Shown in pieces: positions 1-11,883 of a stretch of 64,000 nt of DNA (positions are counted from its first letter, which is position 1; every line of letters starts with the position of its first letter). Made by a program: the position numbers and the translations under genes. The notes below the pieces were generated by a model. The model searched no databases, was not told the origin of the DNA, and saw only the letters and a list, made by a program, of their open reading frames with translations. The stretch is from Scleromitrula shiraiana (taxonomy: Eukaryota > Ascomycota > Leotiomycetes > Helotiales > Sclerotiniaceae): contig JABELC010000006.1 of NCBI GenBank assembly GCA_028455995.1, positions 2,108,001-2,172,000 of the forward strand, given 5' to 3'.

Positions 1-312
1 ACCACCCGAACCTAGGATGAGCCAATAGAAGACTGACTTTGAACGATATGCTTCATCCAATAAGGTTCCTTCCGTGATAGTGACTTTATCGAGCTCGACG
101 ACGTCAACAACTGCTAGTGCAGAAGCTAGCCCTTTTGTCGATTCAATGTCTAAATCATGTTCTGTTGCGAACTTGACCACATCAACTTTCTTCTGCTCGC
201 GTAGTTCGTCGAGCAAGCCTACTTCCCATGCGGCTGCTATAGCTGGAGCTGCAATATATGAGTTGTAGATGTTTGAGACAGCGCGCTGTGTATTAACAAT
301 TTTTGAAATCAT
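1..312 (-). CDS. Methyltransferase-like protein, N-terminal part (truncated by window edge)
   Basis: An open frame runs leftward off the window edge from an ATG at 310-312, giving about 104 residues. An early segment reads NSYIAAPAIAAAWEVGLLDE, followed by a helical stretch (VDVVKFATEHDLD) and then LLDEAYRSKSVFYWLILGSGG-like sequence. This pattern resembles the helical or winged-helix N-terminal part of fungal small-molecule SAM-dependent methyltransferases, where it precedes the Rossmann fold. The SAM-binding motif itself would lie outside the window, so the function is inferred. The start fits a TATA element about 90 bp upstream. It is divergent from the broken MFS gene at 2204. It could also be another protein with a similar N-terminal helical domain. 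Confidence 0.5.
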   Translation of the reverse strand, partial: MISKIVNTQRAVSNIYNSYIAAPAIAAAWEVGLLDELREQKKVDVVKFATEHDLDIESTKGLASALAVVDVVELDKVTITEGTLLDEAYRSKSVFYWLILGSGG

Positions 313-400
313 CTTGGGATATCTTTGTAATACTTGTTCGTTGAGGAATAGCAAAGAGATGTTGAACAACTTTACTGTTCTAGTTGTAGAACATTTGTAT

Positions 401-410
401 CTTTATATAG
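401..410 (-). promoter_or_regulatory. TATA box for the left-edge methyltransferase-like gene
   Basis: Read on the minus strand this is CTATATAAAG, a good TATA match. It lies about 90 bp upstream of the ATG at 312, with a short leader between. The placement agrees with the minus-strand start chosen for the truncated gene. Confidence 0.45.
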
Positions 411-1238
411 CCAAAAGAAAGTCATCGACGATCGATTCCAATATCCCTCTACTCGTTGCCAGATAAGCAAGCTGCCTACCTAGGAAGATTCACCCGAGAT
501 CGTGCACCAACTATCACAATCTAAAGGCATCTTTCAGGACTCAATTGTCATGATTCTTCATCTCAACGTCCAGCAAAGCCAACAATCGAGACAGGCCATA
601 TCTTCAGAACTTGACATCAAAACGCGAGATGCAAATTTTGATTACTGAAGCGTTACATTGAACATGCTACGCTCAGTATCTGAGGATGGACCTCCCTCTA
701 CAAATGTGTAATCAAGAAAACAGGTGATCGTTTAGTGCTGGTTTTTATTGTGGAGTAGAGCCGCTCAAAGTAAGTGGAGCGTTCAGTCAGTCTCCACGGT
801 GGCACCCTACCCCAGATCGTCAGAGGGGCAACTTAGACTAATCTTAGCGTCAACATGGATTATTCATATATTACTGTACTTGTAAGACCCCCACACATTA
901 CTAGATCATCATGGATATTATGCTAGCACTAGTACTGTACCTCTGACGTTCTGGCTGGATATTCAGACAAGACATTGAGGGGCAATTCCAAATCCTACAA
1001 CCGAGGAGGCTCAACGTATTGAATGCTATTGATTCTTATCAACTTGAAAAATTTTCCCTGCTCAAGCTTATCATGACGTTACAACCAACAACTACTACTT
1101 CACCTTCCCTTTCAGAAGTCCTTCTCAAAATCCCAGGGAATTTATAACCCAAGCCAAGTTGAATACCGGCCTTGGGTCACTTGCGGTTGATCCCGCTGTC
1201 AATATATATACTAGGGTACCTGGGATATAGATCTATTG

Positions 1239-1251
1239 CGGATATCTCCCG
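1239..1251. promoter_or_regulatory. Candidate Zn2Cys6 binding site, CGG-N7-CCG
   Basis: An inverted CGG triplet pair with a 7-nt spacer lies between the divergent methyltransferase-like and MFS genes. Fungal Zn2Cys6 cluster regulators commonly recognise such pairs. A single 6-base match is weak evidence, and no regulator gene is in the window. Confidence 0.2.
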
Positions 1252-2203
1252 CGATATCTAAGGTTATGGTGACTAGCATTTTGCAGTGGGGAACTAGAAG
1301 ATTTGCGCCCATATCCATTATATCCACTTTGTGTATTAGGATCAGCATAATTTAAGGCACTGCTTTCTATGTGGCATTAGTTTTGTCTATTGAATGAGGA
1401 ATCAAACTTTTGTAGCACTAAACAAGAATCTTGGGTTCTTGAGAACTCCTATAAGTCCCAAAAGCTTAAAAAGCTCAAATTCTCTTCGGAATTCAGTGGC
1501 AATGCCTGCATCTGTAGCGGGAACAATTCGAATATGTACCAATGTTGCCCTCAAGGATATTGATGGCGGATAGTTCCCCGGTTTAGGTTAAAGCACTCCG
1601 CGTAAGATCGCATTGCTTGTCCGGTGCGAAGTTTATCTTGTCGTAACAAGAGCTTGCTTCAGTACTCTAGATGCATTAGTGCCGTGCAGTAAATGAACGT
1701 ATGCGCACTGTGGGCCCCGCTGGTAACTGCTATTCCGTTTTTTAGATTGGGTACAGATCGACCTAGGTCTTTGACCAGTGCGCATTACTGCTTACTGCTC
1801 GCTCCATGCAATGCGATTGCTCATCTCATTGGCTCTACAACCAAGTGACTACATTTTGATTAAGTGAAGGAACACACGATGCATGTACAACATGGTGATT
1901 CGGTCTCTACACTTGTAAAATTATTCAAGTGGTTTTTACTCCTCAATTCTCATTTCAAGTCAATCATCTTTTGTGCGTCGTAGATGCATGGTTTTCAGTC
2001 GGTGTAGAGCAAAGCCAGTGGTATTAAAACCATAGCCCTGTCGACAAACACATTGGTCGACAAAGTTTACACCCCCAAACTGCGAACAGAAATATTGTCC
2101 CGTGAATCGCAGCGTCACTGCTAAACGACTATCCTTTTATGTTTTCTATGAAACAGTCACCAGAAGCTATCCACGCAATACAGTGTTTTCATGATACTCA
2201 ACT

Positions 2204-3762
2204 ATGGCGAACAATGTCGAAAACCTAGGCACTTTTGCTGATGCCGAAATCCTCGGCACTATGGCTACTGGATATTTCACGGACTCGGGAGATAAGGCGG
2301 GAAAATCTTCAACGCATTCAGTCCAGCATGGCGTCGCAGCCGATCAGACAACTGAAGTCGTTCATGATGACCAAGTAAGTTTTCAAGAACCTCGACATCA
2401 ATTCCAATACACTGGGACTAACATACAAAGAGCTTTGTAAGTGCCAGAGATTTGCCAAGGGTTCAAAAATGGGTAGCAACATTGATACCATCAGGATTTC
2501 TATTCCTTCGAGCTTTAACAGAAACAATGCTGGTACCAGTAGAAACCCAAGTCTCTCGCGACTTGAACATAACAAAAGCATACGAATGGATTCTATGCAA
2601 CTCTCTTGTCCTAATAGGAATAGGATTTGGGCCCCTCATTCTCGCTCCCCTTTCAGAAGTCTACGGACGTAAACCCATCCTGCTGAGTGGGAGCGCTGTA
2701 TTCGTAATATGGAACACCAGTTGTGGAGCGGTGAATAGTCTCAAGTCCCTCCTAGCATTTCGATTTCCATCTGGTTTTGGTGCCTGTGTTGCAGACTCCA
2801 TCGTGGGCGGTCTTTTGGGTGATCTATGGAAGGCAGAGGAGAGAGGTAGAGCATTCGCTGTTTACATGACAGCGCCACTTCTTGGGCCAGCACTAGGCCC
2901 TATCTTCGGTGACTTTATATCCGAAGGAACAAGTTGGAGATGGGTATTTTATACCACATCAATAGCAACAAGCACAGGAGCTCTCATCGGCCTATTTTTC
3001 TTCAAAGAAACCTACGAGCCCAAGATCCGCCAAATCCTGGCCAAGAAATCCCCACGACCAATTTCCGACGAAAAACCAGAAGAGTTCACGGAAATCATGC
3101 TCATTAATCTTCAACCACCCGTTCGAATGCTATTTACCCAGCTCATCGTCCAACTTTTTGCTCTCTATATGGCATTGCTATATGAAACCATGTTTCTCTT
3201 CATGTACATGCATGTACCCCCTAATGTGGAGTTCTCTTTACCACGAAAGCGTGCGCATCGGCAGTCTGAACTACATATCCGCAGCCATCAGCTACATAAT
3301 CGGAGTCAACGTAGCGGGTCTCCTCAACGATAAAATCTACACCAAACTAACTGCTCGAACCGGCCACGGGAAACCGAAATTTCGTGTCCCGGCTATGCCG
3401 GTTGGTACGCTTCTCGTTCCCATCGGTCTCCTATGGTGGGGTTGGAGCGGCCACCAAAAGTTACACTGGATTATGCCGAATATCAGGTGCTATGTATGTG
3501 CGGGGTGTGTGCCGCTCTATCTAATTGATATATATGGAAAATTCGGAGCATCTGCCGTTTCAACCACTTTGGTCACGAGGAGTTTTGCGGCGGCGTTCTC
3601 CCCCCTTTTTGCCCCTTACATGTTTCGGGTTTTGGGGTTTGGGTTGGCGGCGACGGTTTGGCGGCGGCGTTTTTTGTTGTCGATATGACGGCTGTGATTG
3701 TTTTGTGGGTTTATGGTGAGAGGATTAGAGGGAGGAGTACTTATTGTGTTGAGGTTTCTTGA
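2204..3762 (+). pseudogene. MFS drug/polyamine-type transporter, broken by frameshifts
   Basis: The first exon starts at ATG 2204 and splices (donor GTAAGT at 2373, acceptor near 2430) into a frame with typical DHA1-family MFS sequence: LPRVQKWVATLIPSGFLF, then GPLILAPLSEVYGRKP, the R-PSGFG segment, and TAPLLGPALGPIFG followed by SWRWVF. The frame then breaks. Near 3201-3216 a CATG is inserted inside a repeated CATGTA and shifts the frame. Sequence resumes with YPLMWSSLYHESV, a normal MFS continuation. Around 3485-3500 about ten residues expected between MPNI and VPLYLIDIYGKFG are missing. Near 3655-3660 the frame shifts again, and the usual C-terminal segment WVYGERIRGRSTYC follows in a third frame, ending at 3762. 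Full-length relatives are around 500 residues with 12 membrane helices. With two shifts and one deletion, a non-functional relic is more likely than sequencing error. Confidence 0.75.
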
Positions 3763-4135
3763 TCGGTAGGTGTATAGAATTGTAGTGAAGAGAGGGAGTT
3801 TAAAATAGATCGTAGTGTTTTAGAATACAAAAGGATATATACTTTCAAATCAGATCTAGTTTCAAACAATCACATATTCAACAGTGGTATGCCACAAGTA
3901 TCCAATATTAGTTCCCCCTCTAGACTACGACATAAGTATTATCAAACTCACAGATTCAGAGGAGAATGACTCGCAAGCACTTCAGGATCTATTTCATTCG
4001 ATTATCCAACCCCTTTCAAATTAATGCATTCATTCATTAGTAAACATTATTTCCACCATCCCATAACATGCCATAACATAGACCCATAACCAGATGAACT
4101 GACTCAATAGCCACGCATTAAAACTAACCTAACAA
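3763..4135. other. Short convergent intergenic region
   Basis: This 373-bp AT-rich spacer lies between the MFS relic and the 3' end of the questin-oxidase-like gene. I see no coding sequence or repeat. It probably holds the 3' UTRs of both. Confidence 0.4.
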
Positions 4136-5533
4136 TCAATCAAAACTGCCCCCAACCACCTCCCCGCCTCTCATCCCAAAATTCGTCCCAAACCCAGTCC
4201 ACCCCTTAAAGTCATCAACAAAAGTAATCGCATTCCCAAGGAACACGCTATGAACATCTCCCCACGTAAAAGCGGCTTCCTTGATTGCCCTCAATGACTT
4301 CACAAAATGCGGATCGGTTGCCCATTCCCCATTTATAGCTTTCTCCTCAACGTATTTCCAGTTTTTTCCTGGCGCTATTGGATTTTCAATTTCGGGGTTT
4401 ATGAATGGGCGGAGTTGAGATATGTAGACAGCGATGGTGAAGAGGAACCAAGATCTGAGTAGCGGGATTTGATAGGTAGATGGGACGGTGGGGAGGAGAA
4501 TTCGGAGGGCGTGGGAACTGGTTAGGGTGTGGACGAGGAAGAAATCGTAGGAATGTGTGCCGGGGGGGACGGTGCGAATGACGAGTGCGATGACGGTTTC
4601 TTGGAGGAGGCGGAATTGATCGGTTGGTGAGGTTATGGACCATGCGTTCCAATGTTCGAGGAGGAGGGATTCGTGTTCGCTGAAGATGACATCGAGATTG
4701 GCAGGGGAGGCTTCGTTGAATAGATTGTCGAATCTTTTGTCGGCGCGAATCTTTTCCAATATCTCGAGTGGAGAGTGGGTGCTGTAGGTGGAGGGAAAGG
4801 TGTATTTCGGTTCATCGATATATTTGTGCATGGGTGAATAACAGGTAGCTGCTAGAGATAAAGCTTCGATTGCTAATTCGCGACTATTGAGCTCAATAGC
4901 ATAACCGAGGTGGATTAGGGGATGAGCAACTGAATAGAGTTAGGAAAGTAAATGATAAATGGAATTAATACGATGTAGAATAGACATACGTCCTGATGTT
5001 AGAGCAGAAGCAAGAGGCTCCTTTTCACCATACAGATATTCCTCTACTAAAGCTTTCCAATCATATCCAAACTTAATAGCCAATTCGTCCTCGAAAAAAT
5101 CAACATATGCCCTTTGATAGCTCTTATCACCTAAATGATCCCTCCAGTCCGCATCAGTCATTTCTCCAGGAGAATCCTTCCATTCTTCCAATGGTTTCGA
5201 CTCCTCATCATAAACTTTATGTAGATTATCTACATCAGCCCCTAGAAGATATGCAGAACCTAAATGATGTGGTAAATGATTATGAAATCGATTGTTATTG
5301 TAGAGTATAGAATGATTAATATGATTTGCTTTAATCAAGTGTTTTAATGTTCGAGGTCTCTTTTCTGGTGCTGTCTCGATGTCGTGTATCTCCACTGGTG
5401 AAAGATCTATCGATTGTGCTGAGCTTCCAGCTGAGGTTATGTATTTGTATGCTCTACTAACTGTAGGTGCCCAATTTATCATAGGCGCCGACATGATTGA
5501 TGTATTATGATATGGCTTTAGAAAGAATTTCAA
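4136..5533 (-). CDS. Questin oxidase-like protein (AflY/DUF4243 family)
   Basis: There are two exons, 5533-4990 and 4929-4136; the intron has a GTATGT donor and a TATTCAG acceptor. The joined length is 1,338 nt, giving 445 aa. Family hallmarks include an early HINHSILYNNNRFHNHLPHHLGSAYLLGA-type segment (residues about 73-101), the GYDWKALVEEYL region, and, straight after the splice, HPLIHLGYAIELNSRELAIEAL. Members such as GedK/AflY act in Baeyer-Villiger-type ring opening of anthraquinones, but many paralogues have no known substrate. An in-frame ATG at 5494 would shorten the protein by 13 residues and is equally plausible. The gene is divergent from the UBE3D-like gene with 282 bp between. 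Its position next to a methyltransferase-like gene and an MFS relic suggests a secondary-metabolite context. Confidence 0.8.
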
Positions 5534-5815
5534 TCGGGGTTATGAAAACTCTGAAGCAATTGTGGTGTGACTTGTGTCATTGTTGAGAATCAAAGAAGCT
5601 CAACATTTGAAGCTTAAGGTCTTCGGAAGTGTGGGGATATCGTGTTGCATGAAATAAATGCATGAAAGTGGGGAATATTATCGGCTCGGAAAAACAGAAT
5701 CTCCTATATCATCCCAAGCTGCCATTAAACAAAATAATATCAGAAGATAAATAAACAAAATAGACAATATTAACCTCAACCATAAACTCACGATAAAAAA
5801 TTTACTAATGACAAA

Positions 5816-7805
5816 ATGACAACCTCCAAACCCACAATATACGCCGAACTTCTCCCCAACATCCGACAAATCTCCATAATCGCAACATTACCAAGTCCCT
5901 CCACGCCCTCCACCCACCTAGTCCTATCCGCATCCTCCCAAGAAATAACCCTCCACCACAACACCACAACTACCACTCTCCCCCTCCCGGGTCCCATATC
6001 CCCTTCTTTCAAACTCCCTACCTCATCTCACCCCCCCGGCCTCCTTGAACTATCCTTCCGTCTCCCCCTCTCTCCATCATTCCCCCGTCCCGAAGACACC
6101 GATTCCATTACCGCGCCCTGGTCCGCACAATCGATACCCGTGGGCGCGGATGTGTATTTCTCGTGTCGGGGATGTGATGCGCTTGTGGTTGAGAAGGGGA
6201 GGATTAAAGAATGGAGGGATCTTCCTAGTGAGAATTGGGCGGAGATGATGGATTTTTGGCATTGTCATAAACCTGATGATCATGATCATGGCCATACTCA
6301 TAATCACGGAAATGAGAATGGGAATGCGGATGAGGACAAAGGTGAGGATGGGGATGGGGATAGAGATGCAAAACCGGATTTAGCTGCCACGAAAGGATAT
6401 GGAGCAAACGCATCATTTATGGCACAAGCCGGACTTGGATTTGTGGATTTAATGACTTTTCTGCTGGCAGAGAATGATTGTAAGGTTCTCGTGAAAGAGG
6501 TAAATATATTAATTTTCCTATTGACATTCTTACTTCTTACACTATTCTTATTAAAATCGTTTTTCCTTTCTTTCTCTCTATAATGAATAAACCCATCAAC
6601 ACACCATACACATCAATCTATCACGCATCGGGCAAACTTCACAAATAGGGTATCAAGAAGGAGACTAGATTTCCCCCATAATCTAGTAAACCGATACAAA
6701 TACCCCAAATTAAAAAAAAAACTCAAGTCACCTAGTAAAATCCAATTTCACTCACCCTTCTTCAACCATTTCTTTGGCGTTTTATGGGTTTTTGATATCA
6801 GATTTTACTGGGTTCGTTTTTGTTGCTTCGGCTCTTCATATTTTTTCTTGAGGTTTTGGAAGATTATGAGTTGGATTGGCTTGAGTTACATTTGTTTATT
6901 TTGTTTGGCTTATTTTGGCTATAACTATATTTAATTATGCATTCGTATCATTTATACCACAATTATAATACACAATACCAAAATAGCTAGCAAATTCAAT
7001 AATCATTAAATACCATTTTCATTTATGCAATCTCAATCCATCCCGTTGTCTTTCACTCTAGTCCTCTCCCTCCCCTCATTCTCCCCCTCTTCTCATACCT
7101 ACCAAGCATAGCTAACAAAACCAAACCAAGTCTCCAACCACACCCACATCCACACCCACACCCCTCACCTGTCCCACCCCCACCTGCCCCCTCCAACTCG
7201 GCTACACCGACCCCCTAACCTCCGGTCTCCGTCTCTACAAATGGTCTCTAACACTGCATCAATCTTCTCTATCCCAATCATCCAGCGCTCAAACCACAAA
7301 TACCACCACCACCACACCCACATCACCATCCCTCCCTTCAATCCTCACAGCTCAAATCCTCTCGATCATGAATTCCCAGTGTATTTCCAAACTTCTTTTA
7401 TTACCATCCCCCTCCCCATCCCCATCCAATCCCAAAAAGCAAGAAGAAAAACAAAACAACCACGAAACAAAAGGCCTCCACATCTGGATCCTAAACACCT
7501 CCCTCTACTACACCCATACAACCACCCACACAACCACCCACACCAATCACATCCCCCCCTCCACCACCTCATCCTCCCCACCCCCTCAAAAACCAAAAGC
7601 AAACCACGCACTTAAGATCCTCCATCAACCATACACACCCCCCCAAACCGACGCAGATCAAGACCTCGAAAGTATGGTCCTCCCAGCCAAGACCCTCAGC
7701 GATATATCGTCGCTCCTCCGCTCCAGCGCCGAATCGTTACCGCCGTGCGCAAGGAAAGTCGGGGGGTGGGATGTGGGGTTTTTGGCCCGGTATACTGGGG
7801 GATAG
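5816..7805 (+). CDS. UBE3D/HECT_2-type E3 ubiquitin ligase-like protein
   Basis: The first exon, 5816-6499 (228 codons), contains YFSCRGCD, then LPSENWAEMMDFWHCH, then a histidine/aspartate-rich loop (HDHGHTHNHG) and GFVDLMTFLLAENDCK. The last exon ends at 7805 and carries LTCPTPTCPLQLGYTDP and LRLYKWSLTLHQ. These match, in order, the Cys pair, SENW, HCH, lipid-like loop and second Cys pair of the HECT_2 family (human UBE3D, yeast Ipa1), which binds E2 enzymes. The donor is GTAAAT at 6500. The start of the last exon is uncertain: an acceptor at 7130 keeps phase and gives about 453 aa, but implies a 631-nt intron, very long for this genome, so a small internal exon may be missed. The second Cys pair is CX4C rather than the human CX2C. 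Confidence 0.65.
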
Positions 7806-7995
7806 TTGGTTAGTCTTTGGGGGAAGAAGGGAAGAAGGAAGGGAGGAAGAGAGGAAAGAAGGAAGGAAGGGAGGGAGGGAGGAGGGAAAGAAATGGGAAT
7901 TTGAGTTTGATTATATGTATATATATCATATATATCGAAAGTATCATCCTCTTCATTTATATTTTTACGCGGGATGGGGAATTTCCTACGGGAAA

Positions 7996-8029
7996 GAAGA
8001 AGAAGAAGAAGAAGAAGAAGAAGAAGAAA
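7996..8029. repeat. (GAA)n microsatellite
   Basis: About eleven uninterrupted GAA units lie downstream of the UBE3D-like gene, in a wider purine-only tract on the plus strand. Confidence 0.9.
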
Positions 8030-8285
8030 AGCTATATACCCACGCTAAATATAAATATAAATATAACACCTTAACAGAACATCTTAACATCTTAACATAT
8101 TGGATCCGACTAGACATATATAGACATGTATGTATATAGCCACTCGCATGTAAAGAGATAACATAATAGAGAATAGAATAGAGAATAAGATGAGATGAGA
8201 TGAGATGACTCGGAGGAGATGGGCAAAACGCAAGAGCCTGAGATTACCGTGAGGACAGATAGCTGGGTGTGTATGTATGAATGAA

Positions 8286-8308
8286 TGGATGGATGGATGG
8301 ATGGATGG
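8286..8308. repeat. (TGGA)n microsatellite
   Basis: Tandem TGGA tetranucleotides, preceded by related TGAA units. Confidence 0.9.
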
Positions 8309-9233
8309 TTCTAGTGGGGTAGAAGAGAAGAGGGAAGAAGAGAAGAGAGGGAGGGGTTGTATATAAGTGGTGAGATGAGATGGGATGGGATGAGATGAGT
8401 TGAGATGAATGAAGTAATTATCATACATGTATATAATACAACTAAGCGGTTATAATAAAGTCACACAGTCACTGAAGTCAAGAAAGAAGTCGAGAATCTC
8501 ACCCATTCATGGATCTAAATTATGAAAAAATATTTTTTATATTTTATTTGATTTCAATATCAATATCAATCAATACCACTAATATCAATTCTCTCATTCA
8601 TATTGTATATTCATTCACCCATCGATCCCATCCATATTCATCTCATCTTATATCCCCCTCTCAACTCTCTCATTCCAAGTATGTGAACGACCTCCGTCAC
8701 CAAACCAATCCATCCACAACCAGTCCATTTCCATTCCCATTCCAATCCATTCCAATTCCCAAATCTGAAAATTCCAGCTCCCAATATAAAATTTCTATCT
8801 CCATACATTTCCTCCCAAGCTAAAAACCAGCCAGCCACCAATCAACCAAATAATCCCAACGTTTAAATAAAAAGAGAGAAAGAAGAGAGCATCGACCTAA
8901 ACAATCTTTTCTTTCCTCCCATCCATCCATCAATCCACAGAACGAAGAAGAAATAAAATTCATCCCCGGTCCACCCGTTGAGATCAATAAATTCCTTTCT
9001 TCCACAGAACCCCATTACCATCCTCATCCTGATCATTATGTCATCAATCAAAGAGAAGAAATAAAACGCATAAAACACCAAAATAGTTCTCAGGAATAAA
9101 AGAGAAATAAAAGCAATTGACCATAATAACCAACGAAGATGAAAATAAAAACGATTCAAATATGCTAATTTTGACAAGAGTTGTGTGTGAAATGATTCAT
9201 ATTCATTTGATAATATCCGACGAAACAGATCAT

Positions 9234-11883
9234 TTAATGATCACTGAAACCATAGGCTTCATCAGATGACCAATCCATTCCCATATTCAAGTTCTGGTGG
9301 AGTTGTTGTTGCTGTTGTTGGTGATGGTGACTGTGTTGTTGTGGGTGATGTTGTTTGTATTGAGCATTATTACCAGCAGCAGAATTGGCAACACTCTGAG
9401 CATAGAATGCAAGTAATTCTTGTGGATAAATGCCAAAGAGTGCCATAGGTGCTTGAGGAATTTCACCAAAGAGAGGAGCTGGATTATGGTTTTGAATTTG
9501 AGGAGCTGAAGAGAAGAGTTGGAAATCACCAACACCGTCTGTCATCATTTGACTGTTTGATGGTATGAAGTCTTCAAATCCTTCATCAAAGTCTTGCATG
9601 GATTTAGGGGTATAAAGCATTGTGTTGCCTTCGCCAATTGGAGAGATGTGAGTCATTGGTTCCTGTTGTTGGTATGTTGTACCGGAGGTCTGGAATTGGG
9701 TTTGGCCTAGAGCTTGTTGATAAACTTGACTAGAAGGCATTTGAATATGAGCCTGAGCACTATATAAATCCGTCTCTTCATAAGCAGCCCATTCATTGTT
9801 ACTTGGGTATGCTTGGATATTCTCTTGGAATTGATCTTGAGCCCCAAGAACAGAGTTCGAGAATGGAGAAGTTGAATCATAAGGAGAGTGGCCATCGGTG
9901 GAGTATGAGTTATCTGTCACAGGAGAATACTCAATGTTAAGATGTTGTGGGTGTTGATACATGTCGATCTCAGTTGGATAATCTCCACTCAAAGGAGGGA
10001 AGAAGTTAAGACCTTGGTTACTGCTGTACAAACTGTTGCTCTCAAACATCATATCATCATCAACCACAAGTGGACTATCATCAAGGTTGGTGTCGCTTGG
10101 AGTTCTGATAACGCTGTTTTGAGGAGTTGGAAGACCCGTTGGAATGGCCATTGGTGCAGAAGGTCGGTTCTTTCCATTGTTTTTGGATCGAACATATTCC
10201 CATCCATGTGCTTTCTCCATGTGTTGTTTGCAATTCGACTCACGTTTGCTTCGATATGGACATGGTTTGAAGTGGCACTCAAACAACGGAGGAGCCGATG
10301 AGTGTTTGTCATTGTGATGACGATCCATCTCTTTCTCTGTAGGCCAACCGTATAAATGATACTTGCAAGTCTCAACGGGGCATTTCCATGGACGAGAATG
10401 GGTTTTCTCGTGCTTTGTCAAGTCACAAGGGCGTTTGAATGATTTATCACAACCAGGTTCTCGGCAGAACTTAGGGGCAAGTTCAGCAGCGGAAGCATCC
10501 TTCTTACGACGAGCCATTGATCGCATGACTGATTCATCATCCTCTGCTTCTTCACTTAATGATCGCTTCATCTTCAAAGCTCCCTTATCATCTTCATCCA
10601 TATCAACTGGTTTGCCAGTGGCGATTGAAATAGCCTTGCCATCTTTCGTAATTCTGACAAGCTCAGCAGGTCGACCATTTTTGGTAAGACCGCCATGAAG
10701 TCTGACTTCATCAGATCTGTAATACGTGGTTAGCATCTATTCATTGATGGGAAAAGTATCTGAAACGATATTAAACTTACGGTCGAGCATCCATCTCATC
10801 CAAAGTCTCTCCCTTCTCTTCTTTTTCTTTAGTAGCTTGAACTTCCCTGGCGTATTGCTTGATCTGTTCGACGAGATCAATGAAGTATCCGTTAGTATAA
10901 GGTCGATCGTGAGGTCGAATTTGTTCTCGTTCGCTCAAAAGTTCAACGGTCGCTTGAATACAATAGATTGACGTGAGGCAGAAGTCGAGATACAAGGCGG
11001 CTGTCTTGGCCCTCTCCTTCAATCGCGAAAACCAGTGAGCAACTCCCCCTTCAACATCAGTTTGGATTTCACTTACAGGTGCCCTAAAAATTAAAGTCTT
11101 CTCCAAGTCACGAAGACATACGATTTCTTTCTTATGAATTCTATGTGGGATATCTTTGATTATTGGTCGAAACTCTTTCAAAGATTCTTTCGCTCGAAGC
11201 GGCCTCAAAATATGCTCGGTGATACGGTTGTGAGCATGAGCACTCATTCTTGGGAGGTGTTCGATTGTGGTAGAATTGCCAGCGGCAGATCTTGTTATAG
11301 CTGATGTTTTCTTAACAGTCTTCGTACTCTTATCATCGGAAGCTTCTTGTTTATCGGATGATGATGACCCGATGGAAGACCCCAGACCACTGTCTGCATA
11401 TCTTGTTGATCGACGGCGAGGACGCAATGAGTGTTTGCCAATCGATGAAGGCTCTAGGGACATGGGGCCCTCCATGATTGTTCCAGGGTACGAAGCAGTT
11501 GCTGGATTATCGACAGTGTTTGCGAGTACGCCCTTTGGTAGGGGATCGGACTCGTCACGAAATGATGTTGAAGTTGGGCTCGAAAGAGAGCACTGGGCAG
11601 TGGCGGCAGCAAGAGTACGATCAATATCTACCAAATTTTCTGCGGCACGACGTTTGTAGGCGTCGACAACATCATCGAGTGTGCTTTGTGATCTTCGAAC
11701 AAGTGATGGTGGAATGAAAGGTTCTGATACCTCATTCAATGGTGATGTAGGAGAATGGAAGGTAGCACCTTTTCGAAGGGGAGCCATGGTTGTAATAACC
11801 GTTGGACGGTCTGACGCATTGAGAGCGGGAGTCATAGAGGGCGATGTGGTCTTTGTAGTTCTGCGAGGGTTTGAGAACGACAT
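9234..11883 (-). CDS. C2H2 zinc-finger transcription factor
   Basis: There are two exons, 11883-10781 and 10716-9234. The intron has a GTAAGT donor, a GCTAAC branch site and a TTACAG acceptor; the joined 2,586 nt give 861 aa. The N-terminal third is Ser/Thr-rich and disordered. A conserved-looking helical region follows (HNRITEHILRPLRAKE onward), then a segment across the splice containing VRLHGGLTKNGRPAELV. Three zinc fingers occupy about residues 448-546: CREPGCDKSFKRP..H..H, then CPVETCKYHLYGWP..H..H, then CHFKPCPYRSKRESNC..H..H, ending in a basic SKNNGK stretch. The remainder is Gln/Ser/Tyr-rich, likely an activation domain, with a His/Gln run near the C-terminus. Target genes cannot be read from the sequence. 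A 7 kb gene-free block lies upstream. Confidence 0.85.

Larger units (their letters stand above)
313..2203. other. Intergenic promoter region between divergent genes
   Basis: This 1.9 kb spacer separates the minus-strand methyltransferase-like gene from the plus-strand MFS pseudogene. I see no coding sequence, tandem array or transposon in it. It contains one CGG-N7-CCG element at 1239-1251, inside two similar octamers (GCGGATATC and GCGATATC), which could be a Zn2Cys6 regulator site. In contrast to most spacers in this window it has few microsatellites. Confidence 0.4.
7806..9233. other. Convergent intergenic region with purine-rich microsatellites
   Basis: The 1.4 kb region separates the 3' ends of the UBE3D-like gene and the zinc-finger gene. 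It holds a GGAA/GGGA purine tract (about 7816-7892), a GAA run (7996-8029), a GATGA-type run near 8190-8210 and a TGGA run (8286-8308). Open frames here are translations of repeats. I see no gene. Confidence 0.5.
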
